A DNA stretch of 64,000 nt from Streptomyces griseomycini (GCF_014203535.1 NZ_JACHJI010000015.1:62001-126000), one strand, 5' to 3'. Counted from the stretch's first letter, positions 49,964-59,731 are shown. Notes: generated by a model from the letters alone, not told the origin. Made by a program: numbers and translations.

Positions 49964-51499
49964 ATGCACAACCCGGGCAACGCCGCCCCGGAACGATTCC
50001 CCGCCCAGGACCGCTTCGCGGACGGGGCGCAGTTCATCGCGGGACGTGTGACGAAGGGAACCTCGGGCCGTACCCACGCGGTCGTCGACCCGGCCACCGG
50101 CGAGGAGGTGTACACCTACGAACTCGCCGGCACCGACGACGTGGACGCTGCCGTCGCCGCGGCCCGTGAGGCGTTCCCGGCCTGGGCGGGCGCCACCCCG
50201 GGCGAGCGCTCCGACGCCCTGCACCGGTTCGCCGCCGTCGTCGCCGAGCGCGCCGAGGAGTTCGCGCAGGCCGAGTCCCTGCAGTGCGGCAAGCCGCTGA
50301 AGCTGAGCCGTGAGTTCGACGTGCCGGGCACCGTCGACAACATCGCCTTCTTCGCCGGCGCCGCCCGTCACCTGACGGGCCAGTCGGCCGGCGAGTACTC
50401 CGGCGACCACACCTCCTACGTCCGCCGCGAGCCGATCGGCGTCGTCGGCTCCGTCGCGCCCTGGAACTACCCCCTCCAGATGGCCGCGTGGAAGATCCTC
50501 CCGGCGATCGCCGCGGGCAACACCATCGTCCTCAAGCCCGCCGAGCTCACCCCGCTGACCTCACTCCTGTTCGCCCGGGCCGCCACCGACGCCGGCCTCC
50601 CGGACGGAGTCGTCAACATCGTCACCGGCACCGGAAAGGAGGCGGGTGAACACCTCGTCGGCCACCCCGACGTGGCCATGACCTCCTTCACCGGCTCCAC
50701 CGCCGTCGGCAGGCGCGTCGCCGAGATCGCCACCGCCACCGTCAAGCGCCTCCACCTGGAGCTCGGCGGCAAGGCGCCCCTCGTCGTCTTCGACGACGCC
50801 GATCTCGACGCCGCGGTCAACGGCGCGGTCGCCGGCGCGCTGATCAACACCGGGCAGGACTGCACCGCCGCCACGCGCGCGTACGTGCAGCGCCCGCTCT
50901 ACGAGGCGTTCGTCGAGCGGACGGCCGCCCTGATGGAGACGGTCCGGCTCGGCGACCCCTTCGCCGCCGGCACCGACCTCGGCCCGTTGGTCTCGCACGC
51001 CCAGCGCGACCGCGTGGCCGGCTTCGTCGACCGGGCGCGCGCCTACGCGCGCGTGGTGACCGGCGGCGAGGCCCCGCGGGGCGACCTCGCGAACGGCGCG
51101 TACTACCGCCCCACCCTCATCGCCGACGCCCCGCAGGACAGCGAGGTCGTGCAGTCCGAGATCTTCGGACCGGTGCTGGTCGTCCTGCCCTTCGACACCG
51201 ACGACGAGGGCCTGGCCCTGGCCGACGACACCCCGTACGGGCTCGCCGCCTCCGCGTGGACCCGCGACCTCTACCGCGCCAACCGGGCCACCCGCGAGAT
51301 CAAGGCGGGATGCGTGTGGATCAACGACCACATCCCGATCATCAGCGAGATGCCGCACGGCGGCTACCGCGCGTCCGGCTTCGGCAAGGACATGTCCGCG
51401 TACTCGTTCGAGGAGTACACCCAGATCAAGCACGTCATGTTCGACAACACCGCGGTGGCCCGCAAGGACTGGCACCGCACCATCTTCGGGGACCGATAG
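49964..51499 (+). CDS. Aldehyde dehydrogenase 2 (aminobutyraldehyde/betaine-type)
   Basis: This 511-residue aldehyde dehydrogenase has E266 (LELGGKAP) and C300 (GQDCTA), and VAPWNYPLQM. It is a paralogue of the enzyme at 41109 and probably oxidises 4-aminobutyraldehyde or a related aldehyde from polyamine breakdown. The ATG at 49964 follows GGAGGAGAGC. It heads a tight run: aldehyde dehydrogenase, PotD, PotA, PotB, PotC, FAD oxidase. The C-terminal extension AVARKDWHRTIFGDR is longer than in the first enzyme. The open frame upstream to 49667 is not coding. Confidence 0.92.
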   Translation: MHNPGNAAPERFPAQDRFADGAQFIAGRVTKGTSGRTHAVVDPATGEEVYTYELAGTDDVDAAVAAAREAFPAWAGATPGERSDALHRFAAVVAERAEEFAQAESLQCGKPLKLSREFDVPGTVDNIAFFAGAARHLTGQSAGEYSGDHTSYVRREPIGVVGSVAPWNYPLQMAAWKILPAIAAGNTIVLKPAELTPLTSLLFARAATDAGLPDGVVNIVTGTGKEAGEHLVGHPDVAMTSFTGSTAVGRRVAEIATATVKRLHLELGGKAPLVVFDDADLDAAVNGAVAGALINTGQDCTAATRAYVQRPLYEAFVERTAALMETVRLGDPFAAGTDLGPLVSHAQRDRVAGFVDRARAYARVVTGGEAPRGDLANGAYYRPTLIADAPQDSEVVQSEIFGPVLVVLPFDTDDEGLALADDTPYGLAASAWTRDLYRANRATREIKAGCVWINDHIPIISEMPHGGYRASGFGKDMSAYSFEEYTQIKHVMFDNTAVARKDWHRTIFGDR

Positions 51500-51549
51500 C
51501 AGCCAGGCCGCCCGACCCGCGGCCACCCTCCCGAAAGGGCACCACGCGC

Positions 51550-52797
51550 ATGGAGCAGTACGAGCCCGACCGCCTCTCCGCGGCCCAGGTGGCCGCCATG
51601 CGGCGCAGTTTCCGCAACGGCAGGGCGGCGCTGACGCGCCGTTCCCTGCTGCGCGCCTCCGCGGGCGGCGCACTCGCGGTCGGCGGAGGCGGGGCGCTGA
51701 GCGGCTGCGGGATCCCCGCGGCCGGCAAGACCCAGGGCGGCGTCTCGGCAGAGGACCACTCGAAGGAGGAGAAGACCGTCAACTTCTCCAACTGGACCGA
51801 GTACATGGACGTCGACGACAGCGGCCGCAGGCACCCCACGCTGGAGGCGTTCACGAAACGCACCGGCATCAAGGTCGAGTACACCGAGGACATCAACGAC
51901 AACACCGAGTTCTTCGGCAAGATCAAGCCGCAGCTCGCCGCCGGCCAGGACACCGGCCGCGACATCATCGTCCTCACCGACTGGCTCGCCGCCCGCCTGA
52001 TCCGCCTCGGCTGGGCGCAGAAGCTGGACCCGGCCAACCTCCCGAACGCCTTCGCCAACCTGTCGCCCCAGTTCCGCAGCCCCGACTGGGACCCGGGCCG
52101 GGCCTACTCCTATCCCTGGCAGGGCATCGCGGCCGTCATCGCCTACAACAAGAAGGCGCTCGACGGGGTCGAGGTGAAGACCCTCTCCGACCTGCTGGAC
52201 AACCCGAAGCTCAAGGGCCGCGTCGGCCTCCTCACCGAGATGCGCGACACCATGGGCCTGACCCTGCTCGACATGGACAAGGACCCGGAGAAGTTCACCG
52301 CCGACGACTACGACGCGGCGCTCGCCCGTCTCCAGAAGGCCGTCGACAAGGGCCAGATCCGCCGCTTCACCGGCAACGACTACACCGCGGACATCAGCAA
52401 GGGCGACTTCGCCGCCTGTGTGGCCTGGGCCGGGGACGTCGTCCAGCTGAAGGCGGACAACCCGGACATCGACTTCCTGATCCCCGACAGCGGCTACATG
52501 ATGTCCAGCGACAACCTGCTGATCCCCAACAAGGCCCGGCACAAGACCAACGCCGAGCGGCTCATCGACTACTACTTCGAGCCGCAGGCGGCCGCCCGGC
52601 TCGCCGCCTACATCAACTTCGTCTGCCCCGTCGACGGGGTGAAGGACGACCTCGCGAAGATCGACGAGGACGCGGCGAACAACCCGCTGATCCTCCCCGA
52701 CCGGGCCATGCAGGCCAAGTCCCGTGCCTTCCGCTCCCTGAGCTCCGAGGAAGAGACGGTGTTCGAAGAGAAGTTCGCGAAGCTCACTGGGGCGTGA
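51550..52797 (+). CDS. Polyamine-binding lipoprotein 2 (PotD-like, TAT-type signal)
   Basis: This 415-residue binding protein has an unusually long N-region before the twin-arginine signal (TRRSLL at 29-34, lipobox LSGC with C53). The mature PotD fold includes VNFSNWTEYMDVDD and EDINDNTEFFGKI. It precedes potA by four bases, so it is the dedicated receptor of this importer. It is clearly paralogous with the protein at 42753. The ATG at 51550 follows a weak GAAAGG site. Confidence 0.92.
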   Translation: MEQYEPDRLSAAQVAAMRRSFRNGRAALTRRSLLRASAGGALAVGGGGALSGCGIPAAGKTQGGVSAEDHSKEEKTVNFSNWTEYMDVDDSGRRHPTLEAFTKRTGIKVEYTEDINDNTEFFGKIKPQLAAGQDTGRDIIVLTDWLAARLIRLGWAQKLDPANLPNAFANLSPQFRSPDWDPGRAYSYPWQGIAAVIAYNKKALDGVEVKTLSDLLDNPKLKGRVGLLTEMRDTMGLTLLDMDKDPEKFTADDYDAALARLQKAVDKGQIRRFTGNDYTADISKGDFAACVAWAGDVVQLKADNPDIDFLIPDSGYMMSSDNLLIPNKARHKTNAERLIDYYFEPQAAARLAAYINFVCPVDGVKDDLAKIDEDAANNPLILPDRAMQAKSRAFRSLSSEEETVFEEKFAKLTGA

Positions 52798-52801
52798 CGA
52801 G

Positions 52802-53995
52802 ATGAAGACGACGAAAGACACCACCACGGCCGGCCACGGCGGCGGGGACGTCCGCCTCACCGGCATCAGCAAGACCTACGGCTCCTTCACCGCCGTGCAT
52901 CCCCTCGACCTGACCGTGCCGGAGGGCTCCTTCTTCGCCCTGCTCGGCGCGTCCGGCTGCGGCAAGACCACCACCCTGCGGATGATCGCCGGCCTGGAGG
53001 AGCCCACGGCCGGCACCGTCCACCTCGGCGACCAGGACGTCACCGCGCTCCCGCCGTACAAGCGGCCGGTGAACACGGTCTTCCAGTCCTACGCGCTCTT
53101 CCCGCACCTCGACATCTTCGAGAACGTCGCCTTCGGCCTGCGCCGGCGCGGCATCAAGAGCGTGAAGAAGCAGGTCGACGAGATGCTGGAGCTGGTCCAG
53201 CTCGGCGAGCAGGCGCGCAAGAAGCCGCACCAGCTCTCCGGCGGCCAGCAGCAGCGCGTCGCGGTGGCCCGCGCGCTGATCAACCACCCCAGGGTGCTGC
53301 TGCTCGACGAGCCGCTGGGCGCCCTCGACCTGAAGCTGCGCCGCCAGATGCAGCTGGAGCTCAAGCGCATCCAGACCGAGGTCGGCATCACCTTCGTGCA
53401 CGTCACGCACGACCAGGAGGAGGCCATGACCATGGCCGACACGGTCGCCGTGATGAACGGGGGCCGGGTGGAGCAGCTCGGCTCGCCCACCGACCTGTAC
53501 GAGAACCCGCGGACCACCTTCGTCGCCAACTTCCTCGGCACCTCCAACTTCATCGAGGCCGAGGTCGACTCCACGTCCGGCGACGAGGTCGTGCTGAAGG
53601 CGGGCGGCGGCAAGCTCGTCCTGCCCGCGGCCCGCACCAGCGCGCCCACGACGACCGGCGGCAAGGTGCTGGTCGGCGTGCGCCCGGAGAAGATCTCCCT
53701 CACCCACGCCGACGACGCCGGCGAGATCCCCGAGGGCCGCAACCGGATCACCGGCAGGATCGCCGACTCCAGCTTCATCGGCGTCTCCACGCAGTTCGTG
53801 GTCGACAGCCCGGTCTGCTCCGACTTCGAGGTCTACGTCCAGAACATCGACCGCGACGCCCGGCTGGTGCCCGGCGCCGAGGTCGTCCTGCACTGGAACC
53901 CGGCGCACACCTTCGGCCTGGACGCGGCGCAGTCCCTGCTCGCCGGGACAGTGGGCTCCGCGGGCGTCGAGACCGCCGAGGAAGAGGTCGCCTGA
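52802..53995 (+). CDS. potA: Polyamine ABC transporter ATPase PotA
   Basis: This 397-residue importer ATPase has Walker A GASGCGKTT at 49-57, signature LSGGQQQ at 145-151 and Walker B LLLDEP at 166-171. A C-terminal TOBE domain starts at about residue 300. The KRPVNTVFQSYALFPHLDIFENV stretch is characteristic of PotA. It overlaps potB by one base (TGATG). With the PotD protein and PotB/PotC it forms a complete spermidine/putrescine importer. Confidence 0.94.
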   Translation: MKTTKDTTTAGHGGGDVRLTGISKTYGSFTAVHPLDLTVPEGSFFALLGASGCGKTTTLRMIAGLEEPTAGTVHLGDQDVTALPPYKRPVNTVFQSYALFPHLDIFENVAFGLRRRGIKSVKKQVDEMLELVQLGEQARKKPHQLSGGQQQRVAVARALINHPRVLLLDEPLGALDLKLRRQMQLELKRIQTEVGITFVHVTHDQEEAMTMADTVAVMNGGRVEQLGSPTDLYENPRTTFVANFLGTSNFIEAEVDSTSGDEVVLKAGGGKLVLPAARTSAPTTTGGKVLVGVRPEKISLTHADDAGEIPEGRNRITGRIADSSFIGVSTQFVVDSPVCSDFEVYVQNIDRDARLVPGAEVVLHWNPAHTFGLDAAQSLLAGTVGSAGVETAEEEVA

Positions 53996-54918
53996 TGGCC
54001 ACGGTCACCGAGGCGCCACCCCTGGCGCCCGCCCCGGGGACGAAACCACCGCGCAGGCGGGGCCGCTGGACGCCGTACCTCCTGCTGCTGCCCGGACTGC
54101 TGTGGCTGCTCGTGTTCTTCGCGCTGCCGGTGATCTACCAGGCCTCCACGTCCGTGCAGACGGGCTCCCTGGAGGAGGGCTACGAGGTCACCTGGCACTT
54201 CGCGACCTACTGGGACGCGCTGTCCGAGTACTGGCCGCAGTTCGTCCGCTCGGTGCTCTACGCGGCCTCCGCGACCGTGCTGTGCCTGCTGCTCGGCTAC
54301 CCGCTGGCGTACCTGATCGCGTTCCGCGCGGGACGCTGGCGGAACCTGATCATGATCCTGGTGATCGCGCCGTTCTTCACCAGCTTCCTGATCCGCACGC
54401 TCGCCTGGAAGACGATCCTCGCCGACGGCGGCCCGGTGGTCGGCGCCCTGGACGCGCTGCACGTCCTGGACGTGACGGCCTGGCTCGGGTGGACCGCCGG
54501 CGACCGGGTGCTCGCCACCCCGCTCGCGGTGGTCTGCGGTCTGACGTACAACTTCCTGCCGTTCATGATCCTGCCGCTCTACACCTCGCTGGAGCGCATC
54601 GACCCCCGGCTGCACGAGGCGGCGAACGACCTGTACGCCAGGCCGTCGACCACCTTCCGCAAGGTCACCTTCCCGCTGTCGATGCCGGGCGTGGTCTCCG
54701 GCACGCTGCTGACCTTCATCCCCGCCACCGGCGACTACATCAACGCGGACCTGCTCGGCTCCACCGACACCCGCATGGTCGGCAACGTGATCCAGTCGCA
54801 GTTCCTGCGGATCCTCGACTACCCGACGGCCGCCGCGCTCTCCTTCATCCTGATGGCCGCGATCCTGTTCATGGTCACGTTCTACATCCGCAGGTCCGGC
54901 ACGGAGGATCTGGTTTAA
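53995..54918 (+). CDS. potB: Polyamine ABC transporter permease PotB
   Basis: This 307-residue permease has six predicted membrane segments, a Pro/basic cytosolic N-terminus, and the EAA coupling loop HEAANDLYARPSTTFRKVTFPLSMPG near residues 204-228. It forms a heterodimer with PotC. The TAA stop directly abuts the potC ATG. TAA is rare as a stop in this GC-rich genome. Confidence 0.93.
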   Translation: MATVTEAPPLAPAPGTKPPRRRGRWTPYLLLLPGLLWLLVFFALPVIYQASTSVQTGSLEEGYEVTWHFATYWDALSEYWPQFVRSVLYAASATVLCLLLGYPLAYLIAFRAGRWRNLIMILVIAPFFTSFLIRTLAWKTILADGGPVVGALDALHVLDVTAWLGWTAGDRVLATPLAVVCGLTYNFLPFMILPLYTSLERIDPRLHEAANDLYARPSTTFRKVTFPLSMPGVVSGTLLTFIPATGDYINADLLGSTDTRMVGNVIQSQFLRILDYPTAAALSFILMAAILFMVTFYIRRSGTEDLV

Positions 54919-55719
54919 ATGACCCTCGTCAACTGGCTCAAGCGCCACCTCGTCGTCATCGCGGGACTGCTGACGCTCGCGTACCTCCTCCTGCCGAACG
55001 TCATCGTCACCGTGTTCTCCTTCAACAACCCGAAGGGGCGCTTCAACTACGCGTGGCAGGAGTTCTCCACGGACGCCTGGAAGGACCCCTGCGGGGTCTC
55101 CGGGCTGTGCGCCTCGCTGTCGCTCAGCCTCCAGATCGCGCTCTGGGCGACGCTCGGCGCCACCCTGCTCGGCACGATGATCGCCTTCGCGCTGGTCCGC
55201 TACCGCTTCCGCGCCCGCGGCGCCGTGAACTCGCTGATCTTCCTGCCGATGGCGATGCCCGAGGTGGTCATGGCGGCCTCGCTGCTCACCCTGTTCCTCA
55301 ACATGGGCGCGCAGCTGGGCTTCTGGACGATCCTGATCGCCCACATCATGTTCTGCCTCAGCTTCGTCGTGGTCGCCGTGAAGGCGCGCGTGATGTCGAT
55401 GGACCCGCGGCTGGAGCAGGCCGCCCAGGACCTGTACGCCGGCCCGTTCCAGACGTTCGTCCGGGTCACGCTGCCGATCGCGGCGCCCGGCATCGCGGCG
55501 GGCGCGCTGCTCGCCTTCGCGCTCTCCTTCGACGACTTCATCATCACCAACTTCAACGCCGGCTCGACCGTCACCTTCCCGATGTTCGTCTGGGGCTCCG
55601 CCCAGCGCGGAACGCCCGTGCAGATCAACGTCATCGGCACGGCCATGTTCGTCGTGGCCGTTCTGCTGGTGCTGGTGTCCATGGTCGTCGGCAACCGCCG
55701 CAAGCGGCAGAAGGCATAG
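54919..55719 (+). CDS. potC: Polyamine ABC transporter permease PotC
   Basis: This 266-residue permease has six membrane segments and the EAA-type loop EQAAQDLYAGPFQTFVRVTLPIAAPG. The N-terminal LLTLAYLLLPNVIVTVFSFNNPKGRF is PotC-like. The next gene starts 37 bases downstream and is probably in the same transcript. Confidence 0.93.
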   Translation: MTLVNWLKRHLVVIAGLLTLAYLLLPNVIVTVFSFNNPKGRFNYAWQEFSTDAWKDPCGVSGLCASLSLSLQIALWATLGATLLGTMIAFALVRYRFRARGAVNSLIFLPMAMPEVVMAASLLTLFLNMGAQLGFWTILIAHIMFCLSFVVVAVKARVMSMDPRLEQAAQDLYAGPFQTFVRVTLPIAAPGIAAGALLAFALSFDDFIITNFNAGSTVTFPMFVWGSAQRGTPVQINVIGTAMFVVAVLLVLVSMVVGNRRKRQKA

Positions 55720-55756
55720 AGAAGAAACCGGAAGCACCCCGTAGGGAGTTGAAATC

Positions 55757-57175
55757 ATGGCCCCTAGCGCCATGAGCCGTTGGACGAGATCCCTTTCCGA
55801 AGCCCGGCCGGTGGCCTACTGGCTGGACGACCCCGGCAGGCCCGAGCCCGAACCCGCCCTCACCGGCACCGAGACCTGCGACCTGCTGGTCGTCGGCGGC
55901 GGCTACAGCGGGCTGTGGACCGCGCTGATCGCCAAGGAGCGCGACCCCGGGCGGGACGTGGTGCTGGTGGAGGGCCGCGAGGTGGGCTGGGCCGCCTCGG
56001 GCCGCAACGGCGGGTTCTGCGCCGCCTCCCTCACCCACGGCCTGCCGAACGGGCTCACCCGATGGCCGGGCGAGATCCACAAGCTGGAGGAACTGGGCGC
56101 CCGCAACCTCGACGCCATCGAGGAGACGGTCGCCCGCCACTCCATCGACTGCGACTTCGAACGCACCGGCGAGATCGACGTCGCCACCGAGGCCCACCAG
56201 GTGCGGGAGCTGCGCGACTGGTACCGGGAGGTCGAGCGCGCGGGCCTCGCCGAGGGCATCGACCTCCTGGACGCCGAAGCGGTGCGGGAACAGGTGGACT
56301 CCCCGACCTTCCGGGCCGGCCTGTGGGACCGGCGGGGCGTGGCGATGCTCCACCCGGCCAAGCTCGCCTGGGGCCTGAAGCGGGCCTGCCGCGAACTCGG
56401 CGTGCGTGTCCACGAACGCACCCCCGCGCTGACGTTGAAGCCGTACGGCGCCGGCATGGCCGTCCGCACCCCCTACGGGCAGATCCGGGCCCGCACGGTG
56501 GCCCTCGGCACGAACGTCTTCCCCAGTCTGGTCCGCCGGGTCCGCTCCTACACCGTCCCGGTCTACGACTACGCCCTGATGACCGAGCCGCTCACCGCCG
56601 ACCAGCTCGCGTCGATCGGCTGGAAGAACCGCCAGGGCCTCGGTGACAGCGCCAACCGGTTCCACTACTTCCGGCTCTCCGCGGACAACCGCATCCTGTG
56701 GGGCGGCTACGACGCGATCTATCCGTACGGCGGCCGGGTGCGCGCCGAGTACGACGACCGGCCGGAGACCTACGCCAAGCTCGCCGGGCACTTCTTCACC
56801 TGCTTCCCGCAGCTGGAGGGCGTGCGCTTCACCCACGCCTGGGGCGGCGCGATCGACACCTGCTCCCGCTTCTCGGCGTTCTTCGGCACGGCGCACGCGG
56901 GGAAGGTGGCGTACGCGGCGGGCTACACGGGGCTCGGCGTGGGCGCCACCCGCTTCGGCGCCGAGGTGATGCTTGACCTGCTGGCGGGGGAGCGGACCGA
57001 GCGCACGGAACTGGAGATGGTGCGCAGGAAGCCGCTGCCGTTCCCGCCCGAGCCGTTCGCGTGGACCGGCATCGCGCTCACCAAGTGGTCACTGGCCCGG
57101 GCCGACGCGCACGGCGGGCGCCGCAACCTGTGGCTGCGGACGATGGACCGGCTGGGGCTGGGCTTCGACAGCTGA
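55757..57175 (+). CDS. FAD-dependent amine oxidase, gamma-glutamylputrescine oxidoreductase type
   Basis: This 472-residue DAO-family flavoenzyme has the dinucleotide motif VVGGGYSGLW at 45-54, then AASGRNGGFC and a C-terminal YAAGYTGLGVGATRFGAEV that closes over FAD. It resembles PuuB, which oxidises gamma-glutamylputrescine (or a free amine) to the aldehyde taken by the dehydrogenases in this region. The ATG at 55757 has GGGAG eight bases upstream. It is last in the polyamine operon; its GC-rich tail leads into the chitinase promoter. Confidence 0.88.
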   Translation: MAPSAMSRWTRSLSEARPVAYWLDDPGRPEPEPALTGTETCDLLVVGGGYSGLWTALIAKERDPGRDVVLVEGREVGWAASGRNGGFCAASLTHGLPNGLTRWPGEIHKLEELGARNLDAIEETVARHSIDCDFERTGEIDVATEAHQVRELRDWYREVERAGLAEGIDLLDAEAVREQVDSPTFRAGLWDRRGVAMLHPAKLAWGLKRACRELGVRVHERTPALTLKPYGAGMAVRTPYGQIRARTVALGTNVFPSLVRRVRSYTVPVYDYALMTEPLTADQLASIGWKNRQGLGDSANRFHYFRLSADNRILWGGYDAIYPYGGRVRAEYDDRPETYAKLAGHFFTCFPQLEGVRFTHAWGGAIDTCSRFSAFFGTAHAGKVAYAAGYTGLGVGATRFGAEVMLDLLAGERTERTELEMVRRKPLPFPPEPFAWTGIALTKWSLARADAHGGRRNLWLRTMDRLGLGFDS

Positions 57176-57228
57176 GGCGACAGCGGCCCGGGCGACAGCG
57201 GCTGAGGCCACAGTCGGCGGCAGAGGTC

Positions 57229-57257
57229 TTGACAACACGATTGGTCTGGACCAAGTT
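57229..57257 (+). promoter_or_regulatory. Chitinase promoter with DasR-type operator (dre)
   Basis: TTGACA (57229-57234) and CAAGTT (57252-57257), 17 bp apart, form the promoter. TTGGTCTGGACCAA at 57241-57254 fills the spacer and enters the -10. It matches the DasR element TGGTCTAGACCA with one central change. DasR, the GlcNAc-responsive GntR repressor, controls chitinases in streptomycetes. Confidence 0.8.
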
Positions 57258-57300
57258 GGGCGCGCTCCACCCTCCTCGTCCCCCATGTCCGGAGGCACTC

Positions 57301-59115
57301 GTGGAACGCTCCAGACCTCTCGCCCGCCGGCCCCTCGTCGCGCTGCTCACCGCCACGGCCCTCGCCGCGACCGGCGTGACCGCGCTCGCGTCGGCCGCCC
57401 GCGCGGCCGACGCGGACCTGGCCAGGAACGGCGGTTTCGAGTCCGGCCTCGACGGCTGGACCTGTACGGCCGGCACGACCGTGAACGCGCCGGTGCACGG
57501 CGGACGCGCAGCGCTCGAGGCGACCCCGTCCGGCGCCGACAACGCCCGGTGCGCGCAGACCGTGACCGTGAGACCGGACTCCCAGTACACGCTCTCCGGC
57601 CACGTCCGCGGCGCATACGTCCACCTGGGCGCGAGCGGCACCGGCACCACCGACGTCTCCACCTGGGTCCAGTCCGCCCCCGACTGGCGGCAGCTCACCA
57701 CCACCTTCCGCACCGGCCCCTCCACCACCCGGGTCACGATCTACACCCACGGCTGGTACGGCACGGGTGCCTACCACGCCGACGACATCTCCCTCACCGG
57801 CCCCGGAGGCGAGACCGGGCAGCCGCCCGCCCCGCCCACCGGCCTCGCGGCCGGCACCGTCACCTCGACCAGCGTGGCCCTGTCCTGGTCGCCGGTGGCG
57901 GGCGCCACCGGCTACGCGGTCTACCGCGACGGCACCAAGGTGCGGACGGTGAGCGGGACCTCGGCCACCGTGTCCGGCCTGACGCCGAAGACGGCGTACG
58001 CCTTCCAGGTCACCGCCCTGAACGGCGCCGGCGAGTCCGCCCGCTCCGCCACGGTGACCGCGACGACCACCGAACCCGACTCGGGCGGCGGCCCCTCCGA
58101 CCTCCCGCCCCACGCCCTGGTCGGCTACCTCCACGCGAGCTTCGCCAACGGCTCCGGCTACACGCGCCTGGCCGACGTCCCCGACAGCTGGGACGTCATC
58201 GACCTGGCCTTCGGCGAGCCGACGTCGGTCACCTCCGGGGACATCCGCTTCGAGCGCTGTCCGGTGACCGAGTGCCCGGACGTCGAGAGCGACGCCGAGT
58301 TCAAGGCGGCGATCAAGGCCAAGCAGGCGGCCGGCAAGAAGGTGCTGATCTCCATCGGCGGCCAGAACGGCCAGGTGCGGCTCACCACCACCGTCGCCCG
58401 TGACACGTTCGTCTCCTCCGTCTCGAAGATCATCGACGAGTACGGCCTCGACGGCCTCGACATCGACTTCGAGGGCCACTCGCTGTCCTTGGACGCCGAC
58501 GACACCGACTTCAAGAATCCGAAGACCCCGGTGATCGTCCACCTGATCTCCGCACTGAAGACCCTCAAGGCCAAGTACGGCGACGACTTCGTGCTCACCA
58601 TGGCCCCGGAGACGTTCTTCGTCCAGCTCGGTTACCAGTACTACGGCACCGGCAAGTGGGGCGGCCAGGACCCCAGGGCGGGCGCGTACCTGCCGGTGAT
58701 CCACGCGATGCGCGACGACCTGACCCTGCTGCACGTCCAGGACTACAACTCCGGCCCGATCATGGGCCTGGACAACCAGTACCACTCCATGGGCGGCGCG
58801 GACTTCCACATTGCGATGACCGACATGCTGCTCACCGGCTTCCCGGTCGCGGGCGACGCGGACAACGTCTTCCCGCCGCTGCGCCCGGACCAGGTCGCCA
58901 TCGGCATGCCGGCCACGACCAACGCGGGCAACGGGCACGTGTCGCCGGCCGAGGTCACCAAGACCCTGGACTGCCTGACGAAGCGCACGAACTGCGGCTC
59001 GTACGCCACCCACGGGACCTGGCCCGGGCTGCGCGGCCTGATGACCTGGTCGATCAACTGGGACCGGTTCGGGGGCTGGGAGTTCCAGCGGACCTTCGAC
59101 GGCTACTTCGGCTGA
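57301..59115 (+). CDS. Secreted GH18 chitinase with CBM and FnIII domains
   Basis: This 604-residue secreted enzyme has a signal peptide (cleaved near residue 36, ARA-ADAD). Domains in order: a carbohydrate-binding beta-sandwich (about 38-170, beginning ARNGGFESGLDGW), a fibronectin type III domain (about 176-260), and a GH18 catalytic barrel from about 270. The catalytic motif DGLDIDFE ends at E391. It resembles bacterial chitinases such as the ChiA/ChiD type. The GTG start follows GGAGG. The operator upstream ties it to GlcNAc signalling. Its end overlaps the convergent PAP2 gene by 62 bases. Confidence 0.93.
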   Translation: MERSRPLARRPLVALLTATALAATGVTALASAARAADADLARNGGFESGLDGWTCTAGTTVNAPVHGGRAALEATPSGADNARCAQTVTVRPDSQYTLSGHVRGAYVHLGASGTGTTDVSTWVQSAPDWRQLTTTFRTGPSTTRVTIYTHGWYGTGAYHADDISLTGPGGETGQPPAPPTGLAAGTVTSTSVALSWSPVAGATGYAVYRDGTKVRTVSGTSATVSGLTPKTAYAFQVTALNGAGESARSATVTATTTEPDSGGGPSDLPPHALVGYLHASFANGSGYTRLADVPDSWDVIDLAFGEPTSVTSGDIRFERCPVTECPDVESDAEFKAAIKAKQAAGKKVLISIGGQNGQVRLTTTVARDTFVSSVSKIIDEYGLDGLDIDFEGHSLSLDADDTDFKNPKTPVIVHLISALKTLKAKYGDDFVLTMAPETFFVQLGYQYYGTGKWGGQDPRAGAYLPVIHAMRDDLTLLHVQDYNSGPIMGLDNQYHSMGGADFHIAMTDMLLTGFPVAGDADNVFPPLRPDQVAIGMPATTNAGNGHVSPAEVTKTLDCLTKRTNCGSYATHGTWPGLRGLMTWSINWDRFGGWEFQRTFDGYFG

Positions 59116-59731
59116 CCAGCAGCCGCAGGCCGATCAGCAGCACCGCCCCCAGGCACCAACTGGCCGCCACGTCCAGCGGCCAGTGGTAGCCCCGGCGCAC
59201 CAGCCCGAACGAGGCGCCGGCGACGAGGGCGGCGCAGAGCAGGACGAGCCCGCCGCGGACCGCCGCCGAGCGCAGCAGCGGAAGGAGCAGCAGCGTCGCC
59301 GCTCCGTACGCCACGACGGCGGTCGCGGTGTGGCCGGACGGGTAGTAGCCGACCGCCGGGGGCACGGCCGGGGTGCCCGGGCGGTCGGTCCACTCCTTCA
59401 GGGGCGCGACCAGCGCCGGCACCAGCGCCATCGCCAGGACCCCGGCGGCCGGCGGCAGCCACCAGCGGTCCACGCCTGTGGCGCGCCCGTGCCACGCGAC
59501 GTACGCCAGCGCGGTCGCCAAGGCGGGCACGGCCACCTGCACGTCGCCGAGGTCGGCGAGCAGTTCGGAGGCCCGGTCCGGGTGGACGAGGGCCCTGCTC
59601 AGCCGCTCGTCCAGAGCCACCAGCGGGCCGTCGGCGACGACCTGCCAGGTGATCAGCGCGAAGAGGAGGACGGGCGGTCCGAGCAGCAGCATGACGCCCA
59701 GCTTCGCAGGTCCGCGATCACGTAACCTCAT
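59054..59731 (-). CDS. PAP2-family membrane phosphatase
   Basis: This up to 225-residue membrane protein has the three phosphatase motifs: KEWTDRP, YYPSGHT and RRGYHWPLD. Such enzymes dephosphorylate phosphatidate, undecaprenyl pyrophosphate or related lipids outside the membrane. The ATG at 59731 would make codon 3 a TTA, read only by the bldA tRNA. An alternative ATG at 59692 avoids it. The 59731 start lies only five bases from the divergent neighbour's start. The 3' end overlaps the chitinase gene by 62 bases. Confidence 0.85.
   Translation of the reverse strand: MRLRDRGPAKLGVMLLLGPPVLLFALITWQVVADGPLVALDERLSRALVHPDRASELLADLGDVQVAVPALATALAYVAWHGRATGVDRWWLPPAAGVLAMALVPALVAPLKEWTDRPGTPAVPPAVGYYPSGHTATAVVAYGAATLLLLPLLRSAAVRGGLVLLCAALVAGASFGLVRRGYHWPLDVAASWCLGAVLLIGLRLLVSRSSRRRSAGTPSPRTGPS

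Noticed and set aside
57078..57737. 219-codon minus-strand frame across the chitinase promoter
   Set aside because: It would run through the dre/promoter and the signal-peptide region of a clear secreted chitinase; no support.
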